Assembly (NCBI RefSeq): GCF_021728295.1
Contig: NZ_JAKJXE010000012.1
Span: 95,689-159,688 of the forward strand
Length of the DNA stretch: 64,000 bases
Origin: Pseudomonas petrae
GTDB taxonomy: Bacteria; Pseudomonadota; Gammaproteobacteria; Pseudomonadales; Pseudomonadaceae
Reading direction: 5' to 3'
In this document: positions 1-8,961 of the stretch, piece after piece
How positions within the stretch are numbered: position 1 is the first letter of the stretch
Layout: every line of letters starts with the position of its first letter
The notes under the pieces: generated by a model
Seen by the model: the letters and a program-made list of their open reading frames with translations, nothing else
Told to the model about the DNA's origin: nothing
Database searches by the model: none
Made by a program: the position numbers and the translations under genes

Positions 1-481
1 GCATGCGATCGGCTTCGTCGAGTATCAGGGTCTGCAGCTGGGAGAACTTCACGGCGTTCTGGCGGTACAGGTCGAGCAAACGGCCAGGCGTGGCGACCAG
101 CACGTCAACGCCTCGGCGCAGCTTCATCATCTGCGGGTTGATGCTGACGCCGCCGTAAGCCGCGTAGGTGGTCAGCGGTAAGTGCTCGGCGTATTGGGCG
201 ATGGCTTCGTGAACCTGCTCGGCCAGTTCGCGGGTCGGCACCAGCACCAGCGCGCGCACGGAGTTGGCGGCGACTTTCGGGCCTTCCATGGTCAGGCGTT
301 GCAGCAATGGCAGCGCGAAACCTGCGGTCTTGCCGGTGCCGGTCTGGGCGGCGGCCATGAGGTCGCGGCCTTCGAGCACGGGCGGAATCGCCTGGGCCTG
401 AACGGGGGTGGGAGTCTGGTAGCCCAGTGTTTCGAGGGCGCGCAGCAGGGGTTCGATCAGGCCGAGGGAGGCGAATGTCAT
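1..481 (-). CDS. rhlE: DEAD-box ATP-dependent RNA helicase RhlE (partial, C-terminus outside window)
   Basis: The first 160 residues of a DEAD-box RNA helicase are present; the gene runs off the left edge. From the ATG at 481 the protein begins MTFASLGLIEPLLRALETLG, followed by a Q motif (TPTPVQAQAIP), Walker A (AAQTGTGKTAG), motif Ia (VPTRELAEQV), motif Ib (TPGRLLDL) and DEAD-box motif II (LDEADRM). The short N-terminus leading straight into the Q motif is typical of RhlE, which remodels rRNA and mRNA duplexes in ribosome assembly and RNA turnover. The C-terminal RecA-like domain and any basic tail cannot be seen. The subfamily call rests on the N-terminal sequence and on the neighbourhood. 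Confidence 0.85.
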   Translation of the reverse strand, partial: MTFASLGLIEPLLRALETLGYQTPTPVQAQAIPPVLEGRDLMAAAQTGTGKTAGFALPLLQRLTMEGPKVAANSVRALVLVPTRELAEQVHEAIAQYAEHLPLTTYAAYGGVSINPQMMKLRRGVDVLVATPGRLLDLYRQNAVKFSQLQTLILDEADRM

Positions 482-541
482 TTCAGTACCGTTGGAAAAA
501 GGTCAGCGCACAAGAGTCTGTAGAAGACAATGGCGCGCAGT

Positions 542-1441
542 TTACCCTTTCTGCAACGGTTTCTGCTTGCGCCACTGCGGCAGGCCGATGAGCACGACGG
601 CGCTGATGATCACCGCCATCGCTGCACCTTCCGCCCAGCCGATGTGTTCGCCAGCGAACAATACGCCCAGCAACACCGCCACCGCCGGGTTGACGTAGCA
701 ATAGCTGGTCGCGGCGGCGGGCCGCACGCTCTTCAGCAGGTACATGTAGGAGCTGAACGCGACGATGGAGCCGAACACCACCAGATACGCCATCACCAGC
801 CAGCCGGACAGGCCGGGGGATTGGGTCATGCGTTCGCCGCTCAGGAAGCTGCCGAGCAGCAGCACCGCGCCGGCTACCAGCATTTCGCAGGCGCTGGCCA
901 TCGGTCCGGCGGGCAATGGCAGGTAGCGGCTCCACACCGAACCGAACGCCCAAGTCGCGGCGGCGAAGATCACCAGCGCGGCGCCCATGGGACTGGCCTG
1001 CAAATTCGAGCCGAGGTTGAGCAACGAGATACCGACAAGGCCGAGCAGGATGCCGGCCCATTCCAGCCCGGTATTGCGATGGCCCCAGATCAGGCCGAAC
1101 AGCAAGGTGAACAATGGCACCACGGCCACCGCCAACGCTGCGACACCGGAGGCAACGCCAGCGTGTTCCGCCAGAGTGACGCCGCCATTGCCGCAGGCGA
1201 GCAGCAGGAAGCCGATCATCCCTGCGGATTTCCACTGTTTCCAGGTGGGCATCGGCGCGCCACGAAAGCGCATGAAGGCAAACAGGATGGAGCCGGCGAT
1301 GGTGAAGCGCACCCCGGCCATCATGAGCGGAGGCCAGGTTTCGATACCGATGCGGATGGCCAGATAGGTTGAGCCCCAGATCACATAAAGCGCGAAAAAG
1401 GCTCCGATGAGCAGCAGGGGGAAACGGCGGGCGGCAGGCAT
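542..1441 (-). CDS. EamA-family (DMT) inner-membrane exporter, YedA-like
   Basis: This 299-residue protein is almost entirely hydrophobic, with about ten predicted transmembrane helices arranged as two EamA repeats. The motif VIWGSTYLAIRIGIETWPP near the N-terminus (residues about 20-38) is characteristic of the YedA/RhtA-like branch of the drug/metabolite transporter superfamily. A second repeat starts near residue 150. Such proteins export amino acids or other small metabolites from the cytoplasm; the substrate cannot be read from sequence. It is a single-gene unit, 60 bp upstream of rhlE on the same strand. Confidence 0.85.
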   Translation of the reverse strand: MPAARRFPLLLIGAFFALYVIWGSTYLAIRIGIETWPPLMMAGVRFTIAGSILFAFMRFRGAPMPTWKQWKSAGMIGFLLLACGNGGVTLAEHAGVASGVAALAVAVVPLFTLLFGLIWGHRNTGLEWAGILLGLVGISLLNLGSNLQASPMGAALVIFAAATWAFGSVWSRYLPLPAGPMASACEMLVAGAVLLLGSFLSGERMTQSPGLSGWLVMAYLVVFGSIVAFSSYMYLLKSVRPAAATSYCYVNPAVAVLLGVLFAGEHIGWAEGAAMAVIISAVVLIGLPQWRKQKPLQKG

Positions 1442-1574
1442 GAAAGGCTCTAGTACAGTCGTTTATTGTGGGATTGATTCTAGAAATGTCAGGGCTGCGG
1501 TCGTCAGTTACAAATGAGGTTTATTCGACCCGTACACTTTCTTCACGCGCTGAAGCGGCGATGTGGGAGCTACT

Positions 1575-1926
1575 CTAGCCGGTCCTACTGAAACAACGCG
1601 TCCACCCGTAGGACCGGCTTTAGCCGGGAAGGTGTCGGTTGCCACACTGCAAAAGTGATGTTGCACAGACTGGCCTCTTCCCGGCTGAAGCCGGTCCTAC
1701 TGAAACAACGGCGTACACCCGTAGGACCGGCTTTAGCCGGGAAGGCGTCGGTTGCCACACTGCAAAAGTGATGTTGCACAGACTGGCCTCTTCCCGGCCG
1801 AAGCCGGTCCTACTGAAACAACGCCGTCCACCCGTAGGACCGGCTTTAGCCAGGAAGGCGTCTGTTGCCGCACTGCAAAAGTGATGGCGCACAGACTGGC
1901 CTCTTCCCGGCTGAAGCCGGTCCTAC
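1575..1926. repeat. Family A REP array, three tandem units of 113 bp
   Basis: This array fills most of the 480-bp gap between the EamA gene and the exonuclease. Forward cores (GTAGGACCGGCTTTAGCCGG) start at 1608, 1721 and 1834, and each is followed about 45 bp later by the inverted core. A decayed inverted half lies at 1575-1587. Each forward/inverted pair can form a long hairpin, as expected for a REPIN or BIME. The units share nearly identical spacers, which points to local tandem duplication. The last inverted core ends inside the exonuclease coding sequence and provides its stop codon. Short ORFs through the array are artefacts. Confidence 0.9.
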
Positions 1927-2549
1927 TGACACGCCGCGAGCCCCCGGTGTTTGCTAATGGCATCAGCAATCTTCTTCGCCGGGACCTTCTGCAATGTGCA
2001 CAGCAATTGGTGAGAGACGCCGGCCACGCCGTGGGTGTCGCGCAGGTGATGGCCCAGATGCAGCGTAAGGTTGGCGGCCATTTCCGCGTCGGCCATGGCC
2101 CGGTGAGCCTTGCCGGTGTGGGGCAAGCCGGCCCAACTGGTGAGGGTGCCTAGTTTGTGGTTCGGCGCGTGCGGCAGCAGACGTCGCGCCAGCAGCATCG
2201 AGCAGGCGAAGCTTTGCACGCGGTTGCGCTTGATGCGCGACAGCTCGAAGTCCCAGAACTTCTGGTCGAACGAGGCGTTGTGCGCCACCAGCGGCGTCAG
2301 GCCGACGAACTCGGCGACTTCGTTCATGACGCGTTCAGCCGGGGGCGCCGTGCGCAGCATGCTGTTGCTGATGCCGGTCAGGGACTCGATGAAAGACGGG
2401 ATGCGCACGCCGGCGTTCATCAGGCTTTGATAGCGCTCGACGATAACGCCCTGCTCCACGATCACTACGGCAATTTCCGTGGCGCGGCAGTGGCTGCTGG
2501 GGGAAATGCCGGTGGTTTCAAAGTCGATGACGGCGATGCGTTCTTGCAT
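1923..2549 (-). CDS. DEDDh 3'-5' exonuclease (DnaQ/PolC epsilon-like)
   Basis: This 208-residue protein belongs to the DnaQ-like exonuclease superfamily. Exo I is VIDFETTG (metal-binding D and E, residues about 7-14), Exo II is HNASFD and Exo III is HRAMADAEM, giving the full DEDDh set. It is shorter than replicative epsilon and has no polymerase-binding tail, so it more likely acts in repair or nucleotide turnover. I chose the ATG at 2549 because the Exo I strand begins only a few residues later; an upstream in-frame ATG at 2594 would add 15 residues. The TAG stop lies inside a family A REP, so the last residues (about LAACQ) may be REP-derived. Confidence 0.82.
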   Translation of the reverse strand: MQERIAVIDFETTGISPSSHCRATEIAVVIVEQGVIVERYQSLMNAGVRIPSFIESLTGISNSMLRTAPPAERVMNEVAEFVGLTPLVAHNASFDQKFWDFELSRIKRNRVQSFACSMLLARRLLPHAPNHKLGTLTSWAGLPHTGKAHRAMADAEMAANLTLHLGHHLRDTHGVAGVSHQLLCTLQKVPAKKIADAISKHRGLAACQ

Positions 2550-2626
2550 GGAGTGGCCTTCAGAAATAGCGGGGTGGTGCGTGGTAATGAGCAATATTGC
2601 GTGGCCTGATCAGCGCGCTACTGGCA

Positions 2627-3106
2627 TCAGGTCTTGAGCAGCAACCCGCCCTCGATGGGCACATAACGACTGGCCGCGCGGATCAACGAATTGGCGGTCA
2701 ACCCCGGCACGCCATAGGCAATCGCTTCGACGCCATGCTTGCTGATGATGCGTTCCAGCAACAGGTCAAAATCGCCATCGCCGGACGCCAGCACGACTTC
2801 ATCGACATTCGGCGCAACGTCCATGATGTCGATGGTGATGCCCACGTCCCAGTCGCCTTTGGCCGAGCCGTCGCTGCGCTGGATGTAGGGTTTGAGTTTG
2901 ACGGTGAAACCGAGGTTGCGCAGGATCTGCTGGAATTGCTGCTGCTTGCTGTCGCCACGGTCGATGGCATACGCATACGCCTCGACGATCTGCCCGCGCT
3001 GGCTGATGTCAGCCCACAGAGCGGCGTAATTGAAGTGACAACCGTGAGCCTGACGCACTGTGTAATACAGATTTTGTACGTCGGCAAAGACCGCGATTCT
3101 TCTCAC
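2627..3106 (-). CDS. NYN (PIN-like) domain protein, LabA/DUF88 family
   Basis: About 159 residues carry a NYN domain, a PIN-like fold associated with RNA cleavage. The acidic residues characteristic of the fold are visible in FADVQNLYY (N-terminus), DWDVGITIDIMD and SGDGDFDLLLERI. The last matches the family's SxDxDF signature. I chose the GTG start at 3106 because GAGGAA lies 5 bp upstream and translation begins directly at VRRIAVFADVQN. An ATG at 3130 without a good ribosome site would add eight residues. Substrates of this bacterial family are mostly unknown; RNase activity is a family inference. Confidence 0.8.
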   Translation of the reverse strand: MRRIAVFADVQNLYYTVRQAHGCHFNYAALWADISQRGQIVEAYAYAIDRGDSKQQQFQQILRNLGFTVKLKPYIQRSDGSAKGDWDVGITIDIMDVAPNVDEVVLASGDGDFDLLLERIISKHGVEAIAYGVPGLTANSLIRAASRYVPIEGGLLLKT

Positions 3107-3267
3107 CCAAATTCCTCGATGCGCTGACAAGCGACAAGGGCCCGAAGACCGGACCGGCGCTCAGTATGCCAGTTTGGGGAAGGGATTGAAGGGTTGGGTT
3201 TAGGCGGTGATTGCGGGACGCGGTCTGTATTCCTGACACACCGCAGTCGCGACCCATCACACAACGG

Positions 3268-3357
3268 TGTAGGAGCGCGCTTGCCCGCGAAAACTCGTTC
3301 AGACGATAGAGATGTATCGTGTGTACCAACGTCTTCGCGGGCAAGCGCGCTCCTACA
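3268..3357. repeat. Family B REP pair (REPIN)
   Basis: A forward TGTAGGAGCGCGCTTGCCCG core starts at 3268. Its inverted partner (CGCGGGCAAGCGCGCTCCTA) ends at 3357, with about 40 bp between them. The pair could fold into one long hairpin. It lies between the NYN gene and the DUF2076 gene, about 25 bp past the DUF2076 stop. The spacer differs from those of other family B copies in the window. Confidence 0.9.
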
Positions 3358-3383
3358 ATGGGGTGAGGCTTGTACTTGCGATA

Positions 3384-4208
3384 TCAGACAAACGAATCGT
3401 CGTCGTCAAACATGCCGCCACCGGTGTCGCTGCCGTAATCGGTATCGGCGAAGCCATTGGAATCACTGCCCCAGCTTTCATTGCCGGTACTGTCATTCCC
3501 CGTCACGCGCTGCTGGTCATCACCCCAACCGCCGCTGCCACTTTGATCATGTTCGGCGGCAGGCTGGGCCGGCTGTTCCTGAATAATCTCGACGATTTCC
3601 TGCGGTTGGCTATTGTGGTGAAACAGGCTGCTGATGCCTTCCGCGAGCATCACGCCACCGGCCACGCCCGCTGCGGTTTTCAATGCGCCGCCGAGGAAAC
3701 CACTGCCGACTGGCGCAGCCGGTGCCTGTTGCGGTTGGGCATAGTTTTGCTGTGGCTGAGCATAGTTCTGCTGCGGCGCGTTGTAAGGCGGCGGGTTTGC
3801 AGGACCGCTTTCACGCCAACCGCCCGATGAAGGCTGCGGGTTCGAAGGACGGGAGAACGACGAAGCCGGCTGTTGAGCCTGTGGCTCGCGCGAACCGCCG
3901 CCGAAGATGTTCGACAGAAACCCACCGCCACTGCCGGACTGGGCAGGCGCGGCGGATTTGGTCCGCTCCAGTTCAGCCCGCAGTTGTTGAATCTGCTCGT
4001 CGCGCTGACGGTTCTGGACCTCCAGCTGCTTGATCGCGACTTCCTGCACCAGGATCGATTGCGCCATGTAATAAGGCGCGGCGGGCTGGCGAGTCAGGTG
4101 CTCCTTGATCAGCGCTTCGGCCTGCGCATCACGGGGGGCCGATTCGGTTTCTGCTTGTTTGAGCTTGCCAAACAAGCCGTCGATCAGGGTTTGTTCTTCG
4201 CTGTTCAT
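3384..4208 (-). CDS. DUF2076 domain-containing protein
   Basis: This 274-residue protein begins MNSEEQTLIDGLFGKLKQAE, the typical start of DUF2076. The N-terminal helical part ends in a coiled-coil-like segment near residue 75-95 (NRQRDEQIQQLRAELERTK). A G/P/Q/N-rich linker with two QQNYAQP repeats follows. Then comes a conserved small-residue segment (GSGFLGGALKTAAGVAGGVM, about 160-180) that may insert in a membrane, and an acidic tail ending DDDDSFV. Function is unknown; related proteins are annotated as periplasmic ligand-binding sensor-like, with no clear biochemistry. The ATG at 4208 has GAGGTC about 6 bp upstream. Confidence 0.78.
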   Translation of the reverse strand: MNSEEQTLIDGLFGKLKQAETESAPRDAQAEALIKEHLTRQPAAPYYMAQSILVQEVAIKQLEVQNRQRDEQIQQLRAELERTKSAAPAQSGSGGGFLSNIFGGGSREPQAQQPASSFSRPSNPQPSSGGWRESGPANPPPYNAPQQNYAQPQQNYAQPQQAPAAPVGSGFLGGALKTAAGVAGGVMLAEGISSLFHHNSQPQEIVEIIQEQPAQPAAEHDQSGSGGWGDDQQRVTGNDSTGNESWGSDSNGFADTDYGSDTGGGMFDDDDSFV

Positions 4209-4397
4209 GGCGACCTCGTTAGATTGCCGTAGGAATTCTGTTCTGAGCCATTGCTCGGACACGTTCAGTAATGGGGCTGTTCAAGGGCGTTTCAATAGGA
4301 TGTAAAAAAAGTTAAGAAGGCCGGTCTGCCGCCGCCGGTTGGCCGGTTCTGCGGCTCTACGTTACAGTGTCGGCCTGCTTATCCCTGTGATCCGTTC

Positions 4398-5051
4398 ATG
4401 AATCCGCTGACCATTCTGCAAGACTCGCTGTACTTCTTCCGACGCAACTTCGGCAGCATTCTTACGCTGTGCCTGCCACTGGTGGTGCTGGAGGCCCTGA
4501 CCAAACAACTCATCGGCTTGGGGCAAAGCACCGGGACCGTGCAACTGTTAGTCGGGCTGCTTTTCTATCCGCTCTACACCGGCGCGCTGATCCTTTTTAT
4601 GGACGCCAAAACCCGAGGCGAAGAGCCCGTTAAATCCAATCTGTGGGCCGCTGCGTTGCGCATGTGGCCCACCTTCGCGGTGCTGACCGCGCTGAGCGTG
4701 CTACTGATCATGGCCGGCATGTCGCTGTTCATCCTGCCGGGCGTGTGGGTGATGATCAAACTGCAGCTGTCGGAATACCTGCTGGTGTTGCGCGGGATGG
4801 GGCCGCTGGAGGCGATGCGCGAAAGCTTCAGAATGACCCAGGGCCACGTGGTGCGGATTTTCGTCTGCGTGCTGTGCATCTATATTCCGCTGTCGCTGCT
4901 TGAGGCGCTCAGTTATTACGTGCTGCCAGACCAGCAAAGCCCGATGCTGTCGATTGTGGTGGACAGTGTTTCCAGCTTCTTGCAGCTACTTATCAGCGTG
5001 ATGATGTTCCGGTTGTTCATGCTCATCGATCCACCTGCGCGGTCGGTCTGA
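4398..5051 (+). CDS. YciC/UPF0259-like inner-membrane protein
   Basis: This 217-residue integral membrane protein has about five to six hydrophobic segments. It contains the motif LQLSEYLLVLRGMGPLEAMRESFRMTQGH, which resembles the UPF0259/YciC family. E. coli YciC is slightly longer (about 247 residues). No function is established. The stop codon lies 4 bp before the next start, so this gene and the EEP hydrolase are probably co-transcribed. No clear Shine-Dalgarno sequence precedes the ATG. Confidence 0.75.
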   Translation: MNPLTILQDSLYFFRRNFGSILTLCLPLVVLEALTKQLIGLGQSTGTVQLLVGLLFYPLYTGALILFMDAKTRGEEPVKSNLWAAALRMWPTFAVLTALSVLLIMAGMSLFILPGVWVMIKLQLSEYLLVLRGMGPLEAMRESFRMTQGHVVRIFVCVLCIYIPLSLLEALSYYVLPDQQSPMLSIVVDSVSSFLQLLISVMMFRLFMLIDPPARSV

Positions 5052-5055
5052 GAAG

Positions 5056-6150
5056 ATGGCACGTCCGACGCGGTATCTGCTTTACCTCGCAGTATGTGCC
5101 GGGCTGGTCGTGATACTGCTTTATGACGTGACCTGGCATCCCGCCCGACACGAGAAGGTGGCGGTATCCTGCAACGCGAAGGACGAAAAGCCACCGGTAT
5201 TCGCGCCTGGTCAGACGCTCAAAGTGATGACCTGGAACATTCAGTACCTGGCCGGCAAGCGCTATGTCTTCTGGTACGACCTGCCCGACGGCAGCGGCCC
5301 TGACGAGCGCCCGACCCCGGAAGACCTGGCGTACAACCTCGATGAAGTGGCGCGGGTCATTCGCGACGAGCAGCCGGACATCGTCTTGCTGCAGGAAGTC
5401 GACGACGGCGCGAAGAACACCGACTACGGCAATCAACTCGCCTTGCTACAGGCGCGCGTCGCCGACCTTTACCCCTGCAGCAGCGAGGCGTTCTACTGGA
5501 AGTCCGACTTCGTGCCGGATCGCCACATCTTCGGCAGCGTCGGCCGCAAACTGGCGACGCTGAGCCGCTACCAACTGGACAGCGCCGAACGCCTGCACCT
5601 GCCCTCGCCGTCCGGCCATTTCATCAGCCGCCTGTTTCAACCCCAGCCTGCGCTACTGGTCAGCTACCTGCCGCTGAGCGATGGCCGACAGCTGGCAGTG
5701 ACCAATACGCACTTGAGCGATGCTGAGCCGGGGGGCGACGTACAAGGGCGGCAAGTCGCGGCGGTTCGTCAATTGCAACAAACCTTCGAGCAGAACGGCA
5801 CGCTGTGGATAAGTGGTGGCGACTTCAATCTGCTACCGCAGGGGCAATATCAGCGGCTGCCCGCCCAACAGCGCGCACCGTATTCGGCGGAGAGCGAGCT
5901 TCAGGGTTTGTGGGAAAGCTTCCCGATGATCCCGAGCAATGAAGACGTGACCGGTGAGGATCGTCGCAAGTGGTACACCCGCTTCCCCAACGACCCCAGC
6001 ATCAGCGGCCCGGACCGGACGCAGGATTTTCTGTTCTACAGCCCAAAGCTGAAGCGAGTTGAGGCGCGGGTGAGGCAGGCGGATACGTTGCTGATTTCTG
6101 ACCACATGCCGGTGATTGCGCAATTTTTGGTGCCAGTGAAGGGTGGATAG
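5056..6150 (+). CDS. Endonuclease/exonuclease/phosphatase (EEP) superfamily protein, membrane-anchored or secreted
   Basis: This 364-residue protein starts with a hydrophobic segment (YLLYLAVCAGLVVILLYDV) that acts as a signal or membrane anchor. The EEP fold follows, with its metal and catalytic motifs: TWNIQYL, VLLQEVDD, VTNTHLSD, SGGDFNLLP and the C-terminal SDHMPVIAQF. All catalytic positions of the DNase I-like family are intact. An extracytoplasmic location suggests a phosphodiesterase or nuclease acting outside the cytoplasm; the substrate cannot be inferred. It follows the YciC-like gene by 4 bp. Confidence 0.8.
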   Translation: MARPTRYLLYLAVCAGLVVILLYDVTWHPARHEKVAVSCNAKDEKPPVFAPGQTLKVMTWNIQYLAGKRYVFWYDLPDGSGPDERPTPEDLAYNLDEVARVIRDEQPDIVLLQEVDDGAKNTDYGNQLALLQARVADLYPCSSEAFYWKSDFVPDRHIFGSVGRKLATLSRYQLDSAERLHLPSPSGHFISRLFQPQPALLVSYLPLSDGRQLAVTNTHLSDAEPGGDVQGRQVAAVRQLQQTFEQNGTLWISGGDFNLLPQGQYQRLPAQQRAPYSAESELQGLWESFPMIPSNEDVTGEDRRKWYTRFPNDPSISGPDRTQDFLFYSPKLKRVEARVRQADTLLISDHMPVIAQFLVPVKGG

Positions 6151-6173
6151 GTTTTTGATTCTGGCCGAAGGCC

Positions 6174-6263
6174 GTAGGAGCGCGCTTGCCCGCGAAAGCT
6201 GAGCTAAGAGCGACACAAATGCGTTGAATGCACCGGCCATTCGCGGGCAAACGCGCTCCTACA
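6174..6263. repeat. Family B REP pair (REPIN)
   Basis: Inverted copies of the TAGGAGCGCGCTTGCCCGCG core occupy the convergent gap between the EEP hydrolase and hrpB, with about 40 bp between them. The right copy has one change (CGGGCAAACGCGCTCC). The position, 20-25 bp past both stop codons, is typical for Pseudomonas REPs. Confidence 0.9.
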
Positions 6264-6284
6264 ATTACGATGCAAACCCGCCCA

Positions 6285-8816
6285 TCATTTCCTCGGCTTC
6301 ACCCGCGCAGTCGGCTCGGCGATCAACGGATCGTCTGGCCAATAGTGCTTCGGATACCGCCCCTTCAAATCCTTCTTCACCTCGGCATAGGTGCTGCGCC
6401 AGAAGTTGGCGAGGTCTTGGGTGACTTGCACCGGGCGGCGTGCGGGGGACAGGAGGTGCAGTTTGACGACCTGCCGGCCATTGGCGATGCGCGGGGTGTC
6501 GGCCAGGCCGAAGAGTTCCTGCAGGCGCACCGCCAGAATGGGCGGGGACTCGCTGTAATCCAGGCGCACCGATGACCCCGACGGGACGGTCAGGTGGTGT
6601 GGCGCCAGTTCGTCGAGCCGCTGCGGCAAGGGCCACGGCAGCAAGTTGTGCAGGATCGATGACAGGTCCAGATTGCTGAAATGGCTCAATCGGGTGACCT
6701 TGCCCAGGTACGGCAGCAGCCAGTGCTCCAGCGTCGCCAGCAACGCACCGTTGCTCACATCCGGCCACTCGCTTTCGCTCAGCTTTTGCAGATCCATCTG
6801 ACGCAACATACCGACTCGCGCCTGCCACTGGCGCAGTTCCGGTGTCCATGGCAGCAGCTCCAGTCCCTTGCGCCGCACCAGCGCCAAGAGCGCCTGACCC
6901 CTTGCTGAATCGTCCAGCCCGGTGAGCGGCTCGCGGCTGATGATCAGCTCCCCGGCCTTGCGCTGACGTTCGGCGCGGAACACGCCCTCGCGCTCGTCCC
7001 AATCCAGTTGATCGAACTGCGTCACCTGTTCGGCGAGCACCGAGTCGAACAGGTCAGGATCGAACTCGGCGGCCAGATAAATACGCTCTTCGCGCTGGCC
7101 GTGGCGGCTGCCCAGGTCGGCCACCACAAGCCACGGCTGTTTCATCAACGCGTCAGGCTCGGAGAAAAGGGCAGCGCGGCCGTTGGCGAGTCGATACTCC
7201 GCGCCGCCAGCGCGTCGTTGTTGAGCGACGCGATCCGGATAGGCCAGCGCCAGCAGCGCGCCGAGCCAGCGCGGGTGATCAGGATCGGCGATCGGTTTCC
7301 GGGCTGCACCTCTCAGATACCCGCGATATTGCCGCGACAATTGCCGCGCTCGCTGCACGCCGCCCTGCGCGCCTTTCGCTGCGCGTTCTGCGCCAGCCAG
7401 CAACGTGAGCCGGCTGTGCAGATCGGCACCGGCGCCGCGCAGAATATCGCGTTCGCCCAGCAACGCTGCGACGTCGCATGCCAGCGGGCCCAGACCCAGT
7501 TCATGACCGCGCAGCAACAAATGGGCGATGCGCGGATGCGCGGGCAGCTCCGCCATCGACTGACCGTGAGGCGTGAGTTTCCAGTCTTCACCCGGCTTGC
7601 GCGTCAGAGCGCCCAGCCGCGCCAGCAGGTCTTGCGCTTGGGCATAAGCGGCGGCAGGCGGCAGGTCCAGCCAGGTCAGTTGCGCCGGTTCGACACCCCA
7701 GCGCGCCAATTGCAGCGCCAGGCCGGCAAGGTCGGCCTGAAGAATTTCCGCCGCGCCGTACGCCGCCAATTGATCGTGCTGAGCCTCGGACCACAACCGG
7801 TAACACACGCCCGGCTCAAGCCGCCCGGCCCGTCCCGCTCGCTGCGTGGCACTGGCCCGGGAAATGCGCTGCGTGTCGAGGCGCGTCATGCCGCTGCCGG
7901 GATCGAAACGCGGCACCCGCGCCAGCCCCGCGTCGATGACCACCCGCACGCCATCAATGGTCAGGCTGGTCTCGGCAATGTTGGTGGCCAGCACGACTTT
8001 GCGTTTGCCCTTGGGCGCGGGTTCGATTGCCGCGCGCTGGGCGCTCAGGTCGAGCTCGCCATGCAGCGGGCACAGCAGCACGTCGGCGCGATCGCCAATG
8101 GCATTGGCCAACTGCTGATTCACCCTACGGATTTCAGCCTGCCCCGGCAGAAAAACCAGCACGCTGCCGGACTCGTTGCCCAGCGCGTCGAGCACGGTCT
8201 GCACGACGCGCGGCTCGATGAACTCCCCCGGCTGAAACGGCCGCCCCCACTGCATCGACACCGGGAACATGCGCCCTTCACTGCTGATGACCGGCGCATC
8301 ATTGAGCAAGCTCGACAGCCGCGCGCCCTCGAGCGTCGCCGACATCAGCAAAATCTTCAGCGGCTGCTCGTCACGAAACAGCGCGCGACCGTTAAGACTC
8401 AGGGCCAGCGCAAGATCCGCGTCGAGGCTTCTTTCATGAAACTCATCGAAGATCAGCAGCCCAACACCGTCCAGCGAAGGGTCTTCCTGCAAGCGCCGGG
8501 TGAGAATGCCTTCGGTGACCACTTCGATCCGGGTGTTGGGGCCGACCTTGCTGTCCAGGCGAATCCGATAACCCACCGTCTCGCCGACGCCCTCCCCCAA
8601 CTCCGACGCCAGCCGCTCAGCCGCCGCCCTGGCCGCCAGACGCCGTGGCTCAAGCATAAGGATCGTTTGCCCCGCCAGCCACGACTCCCCCAAAAGCGCC
8701 AGCGGCACGCGGGTGGTCTTGCCCGCGCCCGGCGGCGCTTCGAGCACGGCCTCGTCCCGGTCGGCAAGGGCCTGGCGCAAGGCGGGCAGAACGGCATCGA
8801 TGGGCAAAGAATTCAT
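6285..8816 (-). CDS. hrpB: ATP-dependent helicase HrpB
   Basis: This 843-residue DExH-box helicase has Walker A APPGAGKTTRVPL at about residues 26-38, motif II DEFHERS, motif III LLMSATL, motif V TNIAETSLTIDGV and motif VI QRAGRAGR. The long C-terminal region contains the HrpB_C domain. Length and domain order match HrpB, a DEAH/RHA helicase of poorly defined role in bacteria. The ATG at 8816 is preceded by GGAGGT at 4 bp, an unusually strong but closely spaced ribosome site. It is divergent from the small lipoprotein gene at 8962. Confidence 0.93.
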   Translation of the reverse strand: MNSLPIDAVLPALRQALADRDEAVLEAPPGAGKTTRVPLALLGESWLAGQTILMLEPRRLAARAAAERLASELGEGVGETVGYRIRLDSKVGPNTRIEVVTEGILTRRLQEDPSLDGVGLLIFDEFHERSLDADLALALSLNGRALFRDEQPLKILLMSATLEGARLSSLLNDAPVISSEGRMFPVSMQWGRPFQPGEFIEPRVVQTVLDALGNESGSVLVFLPGQAEIRRVNQQLANAIGDRADVLLCPLHGELDLSAQRAAIEPAPKGKRKVVLATNIAETSLTIDGVRVVIDAGLARVPRFDPGSGMTRLDTQRISRASATQRAGRAGRLEPGVCYRLWSEAQHDQLAAYGAAEILQADLAGLALQLARWGVEPAQLTWLDLPPAAAYAQAQDLLARLGALTRKPGEDWKLTPHGQSMAELPAHPRIAHLLLRGHELGLGPLACDVAALLGERDILRGAGADLHSRLTLLAGAERAAKGAQGGVQRARQLSRQYRGYLRGAARKPIADPDHPRWLGALLALAYPDRVAQQRRAGGAEYRLANGRAALFSEPDALMKQPWLVVADLGSRHGQREERIYLAAEFDPDLFDSVLAEQVTQFDQLDWDEREGVFRAERQRKAGELIISREPLTGLDDSARGQALLALVRRKGLELLPWTPELRQWQARVGMLRQMDLQKLSESEWPDVSNGALLATLEHWLLPYLGKVTRLSHFSNLDLSSILHNLLPWPLPQRLDELAPHHLTVPSGSSVRLDYSESPPILAVRLQELFGLADTPRIANGRQVVKLHLLSPARRPVQVTQDLANFWRSTYAEVKKDLKGRYPKHYWPDDPLIAEPTARVKPRK

Positions 8817-8961
8817 GTGACCTCCAGAAACAGGGCGACGATTATACGGCGAGCCGATGCGGCTTTTGCTTATCCCCTCAACGAACTGTCTTCCTCCACG
8901 GATACTCTTATTGATTAGGCATTTGCCTTGTATAGTTGCGACTTCTTATGAGGAGATCCCC

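Noticed and set aside
1585..1969. Several 60-90-codon ORFs in both directions over the first REP array
   Set aside because: Repetitive translated REP sequence with no ribosome sites.
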